Source: Methylophaga sp. (GTDB taxonomy: Bacteria; Pseudomonadota; Gammaproteobacteria; Nitrosococcales; Methylophagaceae). Taken from it: a DNA stretch of 33,482 nucleotides. The position numbers and the translations under genes were made by a program. The notes under the pieces were generated by a model, which saw nothing but the letters and a program-made list of their open reading frames with translations, ran no database searches and had not been told where the DNA came from. Location: positions 1-33,482 of the forward strand of contig WTAY01000134.1 in NCBI GenBank assembly GCA_013139345.1. The letters are read 5' to 3'. Positions within the stretch are counted from its first letter, which is position 1. Every line of letters begins with the position of its first letter. Below are positions 20,843-30,711 of the stretch, piece after piece.

Positions 20843-21442
20843 ATGGCAAATCTCGGTCCTAATATTGAACAATTAATTGAAGCTTTTCGCTGTTTACCCG
20901 GTGTTGGGCCAAAATCAGCTCAACGCATGACCTTTCACCTACTTGAACGTAATCGCGAAGGTGGGGAGCGTTTAGCCAAGTCACTAACTGACGCATTGAC
21001 GAATGTTCATCATTGTCAGCAATGCAGGATATTAAGTGAAACTGAGTTATGCAATCGGTGTAGTGATGAGCAACGCCGACACGACCAGTTGTGTATTGTT
21101 GAAATGCCCAGCGATGTCTTAGCAATAGAACAAGCAACACATTATCAAGGTCAGTATTTTGTATTATCTGGCCACTTGTCACCATTAGATGGTATCGGCC
21201 CAGAAGCATTAGGTATTCCTCTGCTTATTGAGTTGTTTGATAAAGACTCCATTAAAGAGGTTATTCTTGCTACTAACCCCACTGTTGAAGGTGAAGCAAC
21301 AGCACATTATTTAAGTCAGCTAGCTCACGCTAGACAAATTCATGTCACACGACTTGCACATGGTATCCCGCTTGGAGGCGAACTAGAATATGTTGATAGT
21401 GGTACACTATCTCATGCATTTTCGGGTCGAGAATCGATCTAA
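20843..21442 (+). CDS. recR: Recombination mediator protein RecR
   Basis: [18 protein letters not shown]4 zinc finger [16 protein letters not shown], Toprim [28 protein letters not shown]. Confidence 0.97.
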   Translation: MANLGPNIEQLIEAFRCLPGVGPKSAQRMTFHLLERNREGGERLAKSLTDALTNVHHCQQCRILSETELCNRCSDEQRRHDQLCIVEMPSDVLAIEQATHYQGQYFVLSGHLSPLDGIGPEALGIPLLIELFDKDSIKEVILATNPTVEGEATAHYLSQLAHARQIHVTRLAHGIPLGGELEYVDSGTLSHAFSGRESI

Positions 21443-21468
21443 ATAGAAATTAATGAAGAGTAGTCATT

Positions 21469-22653
21469 ATGTCTGAGAAGCGCGCCCCTTTTGAGTTATT
21501 AAAAACATACTCAGGTCTTATTCATCGCCAGCCTCTTTTTATTACTAATCAGCTCGATGTTGAAAGTTACCACCTTTCTTTTTTAACAAAACAAGGTGAA
21601 AAGCTAAGTGATGATACAGAAGTACCAAAATTTATCGAGCAATTGCCAGCAATACTTCCAGCGATAAGCGAGCGACAAAAAGCATTATTATCTCTCCCAG
21701 AATCATGGCGTGAGGCGTTATTAAAAACAGATGACTCAGAGATTAACTTTACTCTCGATGTAAATGGTAATGATGAACCTAATATCAAAAATAGCCACTT
21801 CACATTTGCTCGCCATGCCTCATTAGATAAAGATAGTAGAGATAGCAGTACCTTACTTATTGATATTGAGGAATTTGACCCTAAAACACTAACAGAACAC
21901 CTTCCGACTTGGCGTGAAAGACATTCAATTTTATGTGCAACAAATGTTAATCAAAGAGATGAATTTGCATTCTGTAAACAACATAATTTAGACTTACTTC
22001 AGGGCCAGTTTTATACTTTACCAGCTGCAAATGATAATCAAAAAATATCTCCCTCAACACAAGTTTTAATGGAGTTATTAGTTAAGTTACAAAACCCTGA
22101 TATTGAAGCGAGTGAACTTGCCAGCACCATCAATTTAGATATTTCACTAAGTTATAAATTACTACGTTTAATTAATTCTGCTTTTTTTGGTCTTAGGAAA
22201 GAAGTCAGCAGTATCCAGCAAGCCATTGTTCTACTCGGCTTCACTAAAATTAAAACATGGGCGAGTTTGCTAAGCTTATCTGGTGTCGACGATAAACCAA
22301 AAGAATTACGCATTGTTGCAATGACGCGAGCAAAAATGTGTGAATTGCTGGCAAAATATTATAAAGGCCAAGCAGACATATTCTTTGCTGCCGGTTTATT
22401 CTCCACTTTAGATGCTCTTATGGATAAACCGTTATCATCACTGCTCAATAACTTGCCACTATCTCCCGAACTAGCTAATGCACTGAACAATCACTCTGGT
22501 GCTGCAGGACGCGCCTTGCAAGACGTTTTAAACTATGAAAAAGGTGACTGGGTAGCACTTGATGCATCGCCACTCCCGACAGAGGTGATTGCTAGAGCAT
22601 ATTTAGATGCGATTAATTGGGCCAAAGAACTCAATAGTCAACTACAAGACTAA
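21469..22653 (+). CDS. YuxH-like protein: degenerate EAL domain plus HDOD domain
   Basis: Degenerate EAL remnants (LLIDIEEFDP, HNLDLLQGQFYTLP) without an EAL/ExL catalytic motif; HDOD core INLDISLSYKLLRLINSAFFGLRKEVSSIQQAIVLLGFTKIKTWASLLSLS. Confidence 0.85.
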   Translation: MSEKRAPFELLKTYSGLIHRQPLFITNQLDVESYHLSFLTKQGEKLSDDTEVPKFIEQLPAILPAISERQKALLSLPESWREALLKTDDSEINFTLDVNGNDEPNIKNSHFTFARHASLDKDSRDSSTLLIDIEEFDPKTLTEHLPTWRERHSILCATNVNQRDEFAFCKQHNLDLLQGQFYTLPAANDNQKISPSTQVLMELLVKLQNPDIEASELASTINLDISLSYKLLRLINSAFFGLRKEVSSIQQAIVLLGFTKIKTWASLLSLSGVDDKPKELRIVAMTRAKMCELLAKYYKGQADIFFAAGLFSTLDALMDKPLSSLLNNLPLSPELANALNNHSGAAGRALQDVLNYEKGDWVALDASPLPTEVIARAYLDAINWAKELNSQLQD

Positions 22654-22655
22654 CA

Positions 22656-23378
22656 ATGACCCTACCATGGTTATCATTGTCGAATGACTCTCAATTCCCC
22701 CCCGTTGAAGATGCATTTGATGATGGTCTAGTCGCTGCAGGAGGCGACCTATCGCCTGAGCGACTTCTTAACGCTTACCGTCATGGTTTATTTCCGTGGT
22801 TTAATGAAAATGACCCTATTTTATGGTGGAGCCCTAACCCCCGAATGGTTTTATTTACTGATAAAATAAAACTGTCTAAAAGTCTAAAAAAAACACTACG
22901 TACAACAACACTGACAATTAGCTTAGATCGAGAATTTGAGCAGGTTATGACGGCATGCTCTCTTCCCAGAACAGATATCAAAGATGCTCCTAATAGTGGC
23001 ACATGGATCCATCCCGAAATGATCGATGCCTACATTCAGCTTCACCAACAAGGAAGTGCTCACAGCGTTGAATGCTGGCAAGATGATAAACTTGTTGGCG
23101 GTTTATATGGTGTTGCAATTGGTAAAATGTTTTTTGGTGAATCAATGTTTAGTTCTGTACGTGATAGCTCAAAAGTAGCATTAGTTGCTCTGTGCCAACA
23201 GTTACATCGCTGGGGGTTCGAGCTTATTGATTGCCAAGTATATTCAGAACACCTTGCAAGCTTAGGTGCTGAGGAAATAGATCGAGAAGACTTTATTAGC
23301 CATATTAACGATCTATCTCAGCAAGACACTCCTAACAGACCTTGGCAGATAGATACTGATCTGCCCACACACTTATGA
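22656..23378 (+). CDS. aat: Leucyl/phenylalanyl-tRNA--protein transferase
   Basis: AAGGDLSPERLLNAYRHGLFPWFNENDPILWWSPNPRMVLF, GTWIHPEMIDAY, FFGESMFS. Confidence 0.97.
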   Translation: MTLPWLSLSNDSQFPPVEDAFDDGLVAAGGDLSPERLLNAYRHGLFPWFNENDPILWWSPNPRMVLFTDKIKLSKSLKKTLRTTTLTISLDREFEQVMTACSLPRTDIKDAPNSGTWIHPEMIDAYIQLHQQGSAHSVECWQDDKLVGGLYGVAIGKMFFGESMFSSVRDSSKVALVALCQQLHRWGFELIDCQVYSEHLASLGAEEIDREDFISHINDLSQQDTPNRPWQIDTDLPTHL

Positions 23379-24079
23379 CTGATACTCTCACTTTTTATCA
23401 GGACACGCCTCACGATTGCTCTTATTTAGACGATCAGATGGCCCGTAATATTTACCCTGATCCCAATAAGCCAATGACTTACAGTCTATACAGTCACTTA
23501 ATTCAACATGGGTTTAGACGTAGCGGTAATATCGCATATCGGCCTTATTGTTCAGATTGTAATGCCTGCGTACCTGTTCGCATCAATATTCAACAGTTCA
23601 CACTAAGTCGAAGTCAACGACGCTGTTTAAAACGTAATCAGAACCTCACCATCACCCATCACCCAGCTACTTTTAACGATGAGCATTTTGAGCTCTATTG
23701 CCGCTATTTATCGGCCAGACATTTAAATGGTGGCATGGATAATCCAACCAAGGAAAGTTACTTAAACTTCCTGACCAGTGACTGGGGAAATACTAGTTTT
23801 ATTGAAATTCGCAGTGAATCAAAGCTAATTGCTGTCGCAATAACAGATTATGTTGATAATGCTTTGTCAGCACTCTATACCTTCTTTGATCCTAATATGG
23901 CTCAATACAGCTTAGGAACCTATGCTATTCTCCAACAAATCAATATCGCCCAAAAGCAAGGCCTATCATGGCTTTACCTAGGGTATTGGATTAAAGACTG
24001 TCAAAAAATGCAATACAAACAAAACTTCTCAGCCATTGAGGGATATATTGATCAGCAATGGCAAGCGTTAGAATCATGA
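23375..24079 (+). CDS. bpt: Aspartate/glutamate leucyltransferase (Bpt; arginyl-tRNA-protein transferase family)
   Basis: HDCSYLDDQMARNIYPDP, GFRRSGNIAYRPYCSDCNACVPVRI, SALYTFFDPNMAQYSLGTYAILQQI, LYLGYWIKDCQKMQYKQNF. Confidence 0.95.
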   Translation: MTDTLTFYQDTPHDCSYLDDQMARNIYPDPNKPMTYSLYSHLIQHGFRRSGNIAYRPYCSDCNACVPVRINIQQFTLSRSQRRCLKRNQNLTITHHPATFNDEHFELYCRYLSARHLNGGMDNPTKESYLNFLTSDWGNTSFIEIRSESKLIAVAITDYVDNALSALYTFFDPNMAQYSLGTYAILQQINIAQKQGLSWLYLGYWIKDCQKMQYKQNFSAIEGYIDQQWQALES

Positions 24080-24150
24080 AAAACGTTGAATAATCAGTAG
24101 TTTTACGGCAAAATGGGCATTTAACTTAGAAAATATAGAACAGACATTTT

Positions 24151-24369
24151 ATGGCAAAAGAAGAACATATTGAATTTGAAGGCACCGTTATTGATACAAT
24201 GCCTAACACCACATTTCGTGTTGAACTAGAAAATGGCCACGTTGTAACGGCTCATATTTCTGGCAAAATGCGTAAAAACTACATCCGAATTTTAACGGGT
24301 GATAAAGTTACTGTTCAACTCACTCCATACGATTTAAGTAAAGGACGCATTACTTACCGTGCACGCTAA
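24151..24369 (+). CDS. infA: Translation initiation factor IF-1
   Basis: [70 protein letters not shown]. Confidence 0.99.
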   Translation: MAKEEHIEFEGTVIDTMPNTTFRVELENGHVVTAHISGKMRKNYIRILTGDKVTVQLTPYDLSKGRITYRAR

Positions 24370-24429
24370 TAGGTAAGTAAACTTTACTGTCTGCTGAACA
24401 TCCAAACAACGCCTTAAAAGGAACTCTGG

Positions 24430-25359
24430 GTGATATTTTCATTAAAAGCTAAAATAGATAGCAGTAAAACTGCTGGGGTTTCTATCTCAGCAGAAGGCAT
24501 TGCCTTAGCAATTATTGAACACAACACGATAAGTCCTATACTGCAATACGCACAATTTCATCCGTGCTCCCCCAATGGACAGGCAAGCTTACTTGCTGAG
24601 TTAGTTAGACAACACCAGCTTGATAAACTGCCCTGCAATTTGGTGTTATCACCGGAAGAGTATCAACTGACTCAAGTTGATGCTCCCGAAGTACCCAAAC
24701 AGGAACTCAAAGCAGCATTACATTGGCAGGTTAAAGATCTGATTGATTTTCATATTGATGATGCCGTTATCGATCTTATCGAACTCCCCAACAATAGTAC
24801 ATCGGGCAAGAAGCAGTTGCTTGTCGTAGCCAGTCGTCAGTCTATTATTCAATCACATGTTGATTTATTACGAGCGGCTAACTGCAATTTAGAAACGATA
24901 GATATTGCTGCTCAGTCGGCACGAAATATTATCAGCCACCTTCCATTAGATAATGATAGTGTTGGTTTATTAAACTTGTGGGATAACCTGTCTAAACTCA
25001 GCGTCCTCTTAGATAATGATATTTATATCAATCGTTCATCAAGTATTGGCGCGCAATCTCTCTCATTTATTTCTGAGGATGACATCAGTAGTCAGTCAAT
25101 TCTCGATTCATTAGCCTTAGAATTACAACGCACTTTTGATTATTTCGAGAGTCACTCACGTCAAGCAGCCATTACCCATTTACTGATTCTAAATAATGGA
25201 CAATCAATTGATAATTTAAACCACCTACTCCAGCAAAGGTTAGGGGTTGAATGTCAAACTGTAGATCTAAAAGACAGTCTTACTTTTAGTGACTCAATAA
25301 ATACTGTTAGCAATAATTGCTTAATGGCTATTGGTGGCGCTTTGAGGAGTCATCACTAG
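24430..25359 (+). CDS. mshI: MSHA biogenesis protein MshI (PilM-like), GTG start
   Basis: Actin-like PilM-type features (LNLWDNLSKLSVLLDNDIYINRSSSIG, LALELQRTFDYFESHSRQAAITHLLI); followed by PilN/PilO-like genes. Confidence 0.8.
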   Translation: MIFSLKAKIDSSKTAGVSISAEGIALAIIEHNTISPILQYAQFHPCSPNGQASLLAELVRQHQLDKLPCNLVLSPEEYQLTQVDAPEVPKQELKAALHWQVKDLIDFHIDDAVIDLIELPNNSTSGKKQLLVVASRQSIIQSHVDLLRAANCNLETIDIAAQSARNIISHLPLDNDSVGLLNLWDNLSKLSVLLDNDIYINRSSSIGAQSLSFISEDDISSQSILDSLALELQRTFDYFESHSRQAAITHLLILNNGQSIDNLNHLLQQRLGVECQTVDLKDSLTFSDSINTVSNNCLMAIGGALRSHH

Positions 25360-25937
25360 TGCAAGAAATTAATTTATATCAATCACAATTTCAGCCAACG
25401 ACGGTAATCCTTCCTTCTCGTCAGGTATTTCTGATTGTCATCCTTTTTATTACTATTCTATCTGTTATAAGTCTATATTCGAGCCAAAAAAATAGCGTAC
25501 TTGAAAAGTCAATACGTCAACAACAGCAACAGATGATTAGCGGCATAGAAGCATCGACAGCGAGTCCGCTTCTCAATGCAGAACTACGTACTTTAGAACG
25601 TAAACAACAACAAAAGAAGATGCTTCTTGATTACCTAACTCAGCAAAGTTTTGGTAATTCACAGGGGTTTTCTAAAACACTACGGACCTTATCCCAGCAA
25701 AAAATTAACAATGTCTGGTTAACCCAATTTTCATTACTCAATGGCGGGCAAACAATCACACTACACGGTGAAGCTTTGCAGTCGAGTCAAATTCCACTCT
25801 ATATTGATAGTTTAGGTGAGTCGCCCCACTTTCATGGCAAACAATTTTCTGTTTTCCAATTGCAACAGCCAAAGAATAACACCACACGCTATACGTTCAA
25901 ACTTCATTCAGAACAAAAGACAGGGAGTATTAAGTGA
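25359..25937 (+). CDS. PilN-like MSHA biogenesis protein; likely GTG start at 25359 rather than the track start at 25317
   Basis: VQEINLYQSQFQP N-terminus, one TM, coiled coil, VWLTQFSLLNGGQTITLHGEALQSSQIPLYIDSL; gaggag RBS before GTG. Confidence 0.8.
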   Translation: MQEINLYQSQFQPTTVILPSRQVFLIVILFITILSVISLYSSQKNSVLEKSIRQQQQQMISGIEASTASPLLNAELRTLERKQQQKKMLLDYLTQQSFGNSQGFSKTLRTLSQQKINNVWLTQFSLLNGGQTITLHGEALQSSQIPLYIDSLGESPHFHGKQFSVFQLQQPKNNTTRYTFKLHSEQKTGSIK

Positions 25938-26617
25938 AACAACACTTTCAAGCACTGTCTAATTATTTAGAAGCCCTGAGTGTACGTGAACGTGCCTTGG
26001 TATTATTCGTATCAATGGCTATTATTTATGCAGTATGGGATGGGCTATTATTTAGTAAACAAGGGCAGCACTACCAACATTTACTCAGTAAACAGCAACA
26101 CTTTTTTGAACAGCAGCAAGCAAGAGATGCAGCCATTGCAAAAACAACGGCAATACTCATTGCCAAACAACGAACGGCGGAACAAAATAAACACGCTGTC
26201 AATCAAGCACAGCAATCATTACAGGCAACAAAACTGCAATTAGATTCCGTACTAAACCGATTAGTCCCCCCCACTAAAATAACAGAGTTATTACGCAGTT
26301 TATTATTGCAAACACACGGCCTTAAGTTGCTTAGCCTTAGTAATGAAGCCGTTGAAAATATATCTTTAAATAATAGTAATGAAGAGCAAGCAGAGCAACC
26401 TAATGATGCTGTTACAACCTTACTTTACAAGCACTCAACAACACTCAAGCTCTCAGGAAACTACCAGCAACTTTACCAATACTTATCTGCATTAGAAAAC
26501 TCTGAATGGGGATTGTATTGGGATATGTTGGATTACAAAGTAGTAGAGTATCCTAAAGCAGAAATAAGCATCAAAGTACATACTATCAGTACCGATGAAT
26601 ATTGGATTGGCTTATAA
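25934..26617 (+). CDS. mshJ: MshJ-like (PilO/GspM-type) protein, GTG start
   Basis: Single TM near N-terminus, coiled coil, PPTKITELLRSLLLQTHGLKLLSL, LKLSGNYQQLYQYLSALENSEWGLYWDMLDYKVVEYPKAEISIKVHTIS. Confidence 0.8.
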   Translation: MKQHFQALSNYLEALSVRERALVLFVSMAIIYAVWDGLLFSKQGQHYQHLLSKQQHFFEQQQARDAAIAKTTAILIAKQRTAEQNKHAVNQAQQSLQATKLQLDSVLNRLVPPTKITELLRSLLLQTHGLKLLSLSNEAVENISLNNSNEEQAEQPNDAVTTLLYKHSTTLKLSGNYQQLYQYLSALENSEWGLYWDMLDYKVVEYPKAEISIKVHTISTDEYWIGL

Positions 26618-26618
26618 A

Positions 26619-26984
26619 ATGACAACTAAAAATCAATTTATTGCATTATTTGTAGTTCTATTTTCGCTAGAAGCTTGGGCTGCTGAGCACATCTCCGATC
26701 CAACCATGCCTGCAAATTACAAAGCCGCGATGATAGTCAGCACTTCTGAGCAATCATTATTACCTGAACATTACGAATGGGTACTCAACTCAACCATTAT
26801 TTCCCCTCACCTAAAGCTTGCTATCATCAATGGTAGACAACTAAAGCTTGGAGAAAGTATAAATGGGGCAACGTTAAAACGTATTGAGCACCAGCAAGTT
26901 GAACTTAGCTACCAAGAACAAACAATCACACTATTACTACATCATTCGTTCATTAGCCAAATAAAGTCTAGTTCTAAGCCTTAG
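26619..26984 (+). CDS. mshK: MshK-like protein with signal peptide
   Basis: Signal peptide then DPTMPANYK, LNSTIISPHLKLAIINGRQLKLGESINGATLKRIEHQQVELSYQEQTITLLL. Confidence 0.75.
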   Translation: MTTKNQFIALFVVLFSLEAWAAEHISDPTMPANYKAAMIVSTSEQSLLPEHYEWVLNSTIISPHLKLAIINGRQLKLGESINGATLKRIEHQQVELSYQEQTITLLLHHSFISQIKSSSKP

Positions 26985-26986
26985 CC

Positions 26987-27469
26987 TTATTTACGAAACA
27001 TCTGACCTAACGTCAATACAGCAAGTGATATAAAGGCAACAAGCGTCCAACTAGGGATGCTCAGGCCCATAAACGTCCATAGCACCTCAGCACATTCACC
27101 CGAACCACGCATCACCATCTTAATGGCATCTGCCAATGGGAAGTTATCCAACATAAAGTTTAAGCCAGGCCCACAGCTAGGAACCTGATCTTCAGGCAAG
27201 TTTTGCAACCATACATGGCGGGCTGAAATACTTGCCCCAATGAGTGCAAATAGTCCAGCAATAGCACCGTAAACCTTAACTCCAAGTTTAGCTGGGTTGT
27301 GTATTACAGCTATGAACAATACAACACCAACGAACAAAGTAAAGACACGCTGCAATATGCATAGTGGGCAGGGCTCCAAATGATCAACAAACTGGAAGTA
27401 ACCAGCAATTGATAACATTGATGCACAAAATAAAAAGCCCATAAAAAATAAACCACGAGACGACAACAT
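26987..27469 (-). CDS. dsbB: Disulfide bond formation protein DsbB
   Basis: FVDHLEPCPLCILQRV and LPEDQVPSCGPGLNFMLDNFPL, SGECAEVLWTFMGLSIPSWTL. Confidence 0.96.
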   Translation of the reverse strand: MLSSRGLFFMGFLFCASMLSIAGYFQFVDHLEPCPLCILQRVFTLFVGVVLFIAVIHNPAKLGVKVYGAIAGLFALIGASISARHVWLQNLPEDQVPSCGPGLNFMLDNFPLADAIKMVMRGSGECAEVLWTFMGLSIPSWTLVAFISLAVLTLGQMFRK

Positions 27470-27537
27470 TGCTTACTCCAATTAATAATTATGTGCTAAG
27501 TTACCTTAAACACTTGCTAGTTTAAAGGGAAAATAAA

Positions 27538-28059
27538 ATGAATGAACAAGAACTAGAGAAAAAACTAATTGCTGCTTACGACAAAATGATGGGACGCATT
27601 GAGCAGCTTCTTGATTCTGCAGAGCAACAAGCCTTGCCTGTATTGCAAAAAAATATAGAAAAAGCAAAACAGCAAGCCATTGAATTAAAAGAAATCAGTA
27701 AAGAAGAAGCTGAAAAACTAGGAAATTACCTACGTCGTGACTTACACGATGCAGCAGAACATCTTGAACATACTGGCCAAGAATTATCGACATGGTTGAA
27801 CTTTGATCTCAAATTAATCGAAGAAAGGATCTTAGAGGTTTTTAGCAAAGTAGCCGACAAAACACGCTTAGAGCTTGCGCAACTTGCCGAACAAGCAAAA
27901 CGTGCTACTGAATATCATACGGGTGAAATTACAAGTATCGGTACACTTACTTGTCAAAGCTGTGGCGCAGTCATGAACTTCAAAAAGACGAGTCGAATTC
28001 CTCCGTGCCCTAAATGCCATAAAACAGCATTTACACGTACGAAAAAGAAAAACAGCTAA
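27538..28059 (+). CDS. Zinc ribbon-containing protein (DUF1451/YbeL-like)
   Basis: Coiled N-terminal region and C-terminal GEITSIGTLTCQSCGAVMNFKKTSRIPPCPKCHKTAFTR. Confidence 0.87.
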   Translation: MNEQELEKKLIAAYDKMMGRIEQLLDSAEQQALPVLQKNIEKAKQQAIELKEISKEEAEKLGNYLRRDLHDAAEHLEHTGQELSTWLNFDLKLIEERILEVFSKVADKTRLELAQLAEQAKRATEYHTGEITSIGTLTCQSCGAVMNFKKTSRIPPCPKCHKTAFTRTKKKNS

Positions 28060-29244
28060 CTAATCTTGACTCTCTGAGAGCCAGTTCCAACCACCTTCAG
28101 CAATTAATTGACATAATAAATTTGCCGATGGCACATCTTTTTTAAGTTGCTGCCAGTCAGCACGTGTTATCACACTATTTTCAGCTAAAAGTGGTAAATT
28201 ATCCTGACCCTGCATATCTAAGCAGTATGCTTCACCAGCCATAAACAATTGACCACCTCGCTCATTTTTGGCCCAAGCAAAGCGATAATATAAATTCCGA
28301 CTCAGACTATCACCACTGTCAAACTGGCTTGTAATGTCATCTATTGTTGGCAAGTCAGATAATGACTCCTGAGCTATATTAGCCAAACTAGATTTTGTAT
28401 CTGTTACGAATTTTCCTAAAGCACTCGCTAAGACGGGCTCCGCCTCATCAATACTTTGGTGCAACAATTGTTTTAGCCTTATTATCGCATCGCTATTAAT
28501 TTCACTGCCATATTCACTCACCGCTAGTTCAGGGTCTGTATAGCGGCTTTTCCCCAAATCATGCTCTAACAGGGTATTAATAACTGAGTCTAATAGGTCA
28601 GTACGACTCGGAGCTCTAAAGCCAAATGAAAAGGTCATACCATCATCTAACGCAACACCATGGTGAGCAAAGTGTGGAGGCAAATACAGTATATCCCCCG
28701 GCTCTAAGATCCACTCTTCATCTGGGTTAAATTCAGCTAATATTTGTAGATTAAGCCCTTCGATCAATTGGGCATTATGAACCGGTTTATCACCGATCTG
28801 CCAACGCCGTGTTCCCATAGCCTGCAACAAGAACACATCGTAGCCATCGGTATGAGGCCCTACCGTACCATGCTCAGGCGCATAACTAACCATTAAGTCA
28901 TCACGACGCCAGTCAGGGATAAAACGAAAGGGATCAAGTAGGTATTGTAGCTCTGGTAAGTGCTTCTCAACATCTTGTACAAGCATTGTCCAATGTGTTT
29001 CTGGCAAGCGAGCAAAGTCATCTTCTGATAATGGCCCATTTGTAACTTGCCATGCACCCTCTTGGCCATTTTCTTCAATTAGACGAGATTCTATTTCTGG
29101 CTCACAGGCTAACCCTGCCAAATCATCCGGAGAAATGGGCGTTTCAAAGTCTACAAATGCTTGCCGGATTAATAGTGGCTTTTTCTGCCAATAGTGCTCT
29201 AAAAATTCTTGCTGGCTTAAGCCTGTATTAAAAAATTCTGTCAT
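28060..29244 (-). CDS. roxA: Cupin-fold ribosomal oxygenase RoxA/YcfD-like
   Basis: EHYWQKKPLLIRQAF, GTVGPHTDGYDVFLLQAMGTRRWQIG (HxD), LEPGDILYLPPHFAHHGVAL. Confidence 0.92.
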   Translation of the reverse strand: MTEFFNTGLSQQEFLEHYWQKKPLLIRQAFVDFETPISPDDLAGLACEPEIESRLIEENGQEGAWQVTNGPLSEDDFARLPETHWTMLVQDVEKHLPELQYLLDPFRFIPDWRRDDLMVSYAPEHGTVGPHTDGYDVFLLQAMGTRRWQIGDKPVHNAQLIEGLNLQILAEFNPDEEWILEPGDILYLPPHFAHHGVALDDGMTFSFGFRAPSRTDLLDSVINTLLEHDLGKSRYTDPELAVSEYGSEINSDAIIRLKQLLHQSIDEAEPVLASALGKFVTDTKSSLANIAQESLSDLPTIDDITSQFDSGDSLSRNLYYRFAWAKNERGGQLFMAGEAYCLDMQGQDNLPLLAENSVITRADWQQLKKDVPSANLLCQLIAEGGWNWLSESQD

Positions 29245-29250
29245 AAAAAA

Positions 29251-29694
29251 TTAACTAACAGATTCAACTTGAAACACAACATTGTTCACACTCACTATTT
29301 TTATTTTAGTACCTGCGGGACAATCATCGCCCTCTATCTTCCACGTGGAATCATCCACTTTAACTTTACCTTGCCCATCAATAATCGCTTCTTTCAAAGT
29401 AATAACACGACCAACATATTGTTCTCCGCGACGATTAAGTAGAGGTTCATCTGTCGCTATCGGGTTCTTACTATAATAATGTCGCCAAGCAACAATACTT
29501 ATCACTGAAAGAATAGCGAATAAAAACACTTGATATTCCCACTCCATTCCTGGAATCAGATACAAAGCCACTCCTGTCATGAATGCAGCAACAGCCATCC
29601 ATAAGGCAAAAAAGCTAGGTGCTAATATTTCAATAATGACAAGAGCGACAGCAATCATCCACCAATGCCAAAAATCAGGTACAAATAATTCCAT
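29251..29694 (-). CDS. NfeD family protein
   Basis: Membrane region plus OB-fold C-terminus (LLNRRGEQYVGRVITLKEAIIDGQGKVKVDDSTWKIEGDDCPAGTKIKIVSVNNVVFQVE); next to an SPFH gene. Confidence 0.92.
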   Translation of the reverse strand: MELFVPDFWHWWMIAVALVIIEILAPSFFALWMAVAAFMTGVALYLIPGMEWEYQVFLFAILSVISIVAWRHYYSKNPIATDEPLLNRRGEQYVGRVITLKEAIIDGQGKVKVDDSTWKIEGDDCPAGTKIKIVSVNNVVFQVESVS

Positions 29695-29699
29695 TATAA

Positions 29700-30617
29700 C
29701 TATCCTTTGTTAAAGGTATTTTTGGCTAATTCGGCAATACCACCCAAAGAGCCAATAACACTACTTGCTTCAAGTGGCATAAAGATCACCTTACTATTCT
29801 CTGCTGAAGCCACATCTTTCAGTGATTCAATATATTTCTGAGCAATAAAGTAATTAATAGCTTGAATATCACCTTTAGCAATCGCCTCTGAAACAACAAA
29901 TGTTGCTCGAGCTTCGGCTTCAGCTAGACGTTCACGAGCTTCAGCATCACGAAATGCTGCTTCACGTCGCCCTTCCGCATCAAGAACAACTGCTTGCTTT
30001 TCACCTTCTGCTTTTAATATTTCAGATTGACGTAGGCCTTCTGCCTCTAAAATATTGGCACGTTTTTCACGTTCAGCTTTCATTTGACGCCCCATTGCTT
30101 CAACTAAATCAGCAGGTGGTGCAATATCTTTAATCTCAATGCGGGTTACCTTCACGCCCCATGGTGTCGTTGCATCATCTACAACACCTAATAATCGGGC
30201 ATTAATTTCATCACGTTTAGAGAGTAGCTCATCTAGATCCATCGACCCCATAACAGTACGAATATTAGTTTGAGTTAAATTCAAAATTGCATGATTCAAA
30301 TTGTTCACTTCATACGCCGCTTTGGCCGCATCAACTATTTGAAAAAACACCACCCCATCAACTCGTACCATGGCATTATCTTTAGTAATAACTTCTTGGG
30401 ATTGAACATCTAGAACCTGCTCCATCATATTAATTTTGGCACCGATACTATCCATCACCGGAACAATCAAATTCAACCCTGGTCGTAACGTTTTGGTATA
30501 GCGGCCAAATCGCTCTACCGTCCACTCACTTCCTTGTTGTACTGATTTCACCCCCATCAGTATAATTACGATGGCAAGTACTAGAAAAAAGAGTACAAAT
30601 ACAGAAAAGCCTTCCAT
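29700..30617 (-). CDS. qmcA: SPFH/Band 7 protein (QmcA-like)
   Basis: [73 protein letters not shown]. Confidence 0.94.
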   Translation of the reverse strand: MEGFSVFVLFFLVLAIVIILMGVKSVQQGSEWTVERFGRYTKTLRPGLNLIVPVMDSIGAKINMMEQVLDVQSQEVITKDNAMVRVDGVVFFQIVDAAKAAYEVNNLNHAILNLTQTNIRTVMGSMDLDELLSKRDEINARLLGVVDDATTPWGVKVTRIEIKDIAPPADLVEAMGRQMKAEREKRANILEAEGLRQSEILKAEGEKQAVVLDAEGRREAAFRDAEARERLAEAEARATFVVSEAIAKGDIQAINYFIAQKYIESLKDVASAENSKVIFMPLEASSVIGSLGGIAELAKNTFNKG

Positions 30618-30711
30618 TAGATTTCTCCCAAATTATTGATGATTAATAAGTGTTAATAATAACAGTACTATCGTAGTACAGTAAATTTAGAATGGAGCAG
30701 ATGTAGCCAAA

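Noticed and set aside
29339-29350. 12-bp palindrome ttccacgtggaa as a regulatory site
   Set aside because: Lies inside the NfeD-family coding sequence and encodes conserved-looking residues; most likely coincidental.
29900-30133. 77-aa Leu/His/Gln-rich plus-strand ORF in qmcA
   Set aside because: Antisense shadow of the Glu/Ala/Arg-rich SPFH coiled-coil; no independent support.
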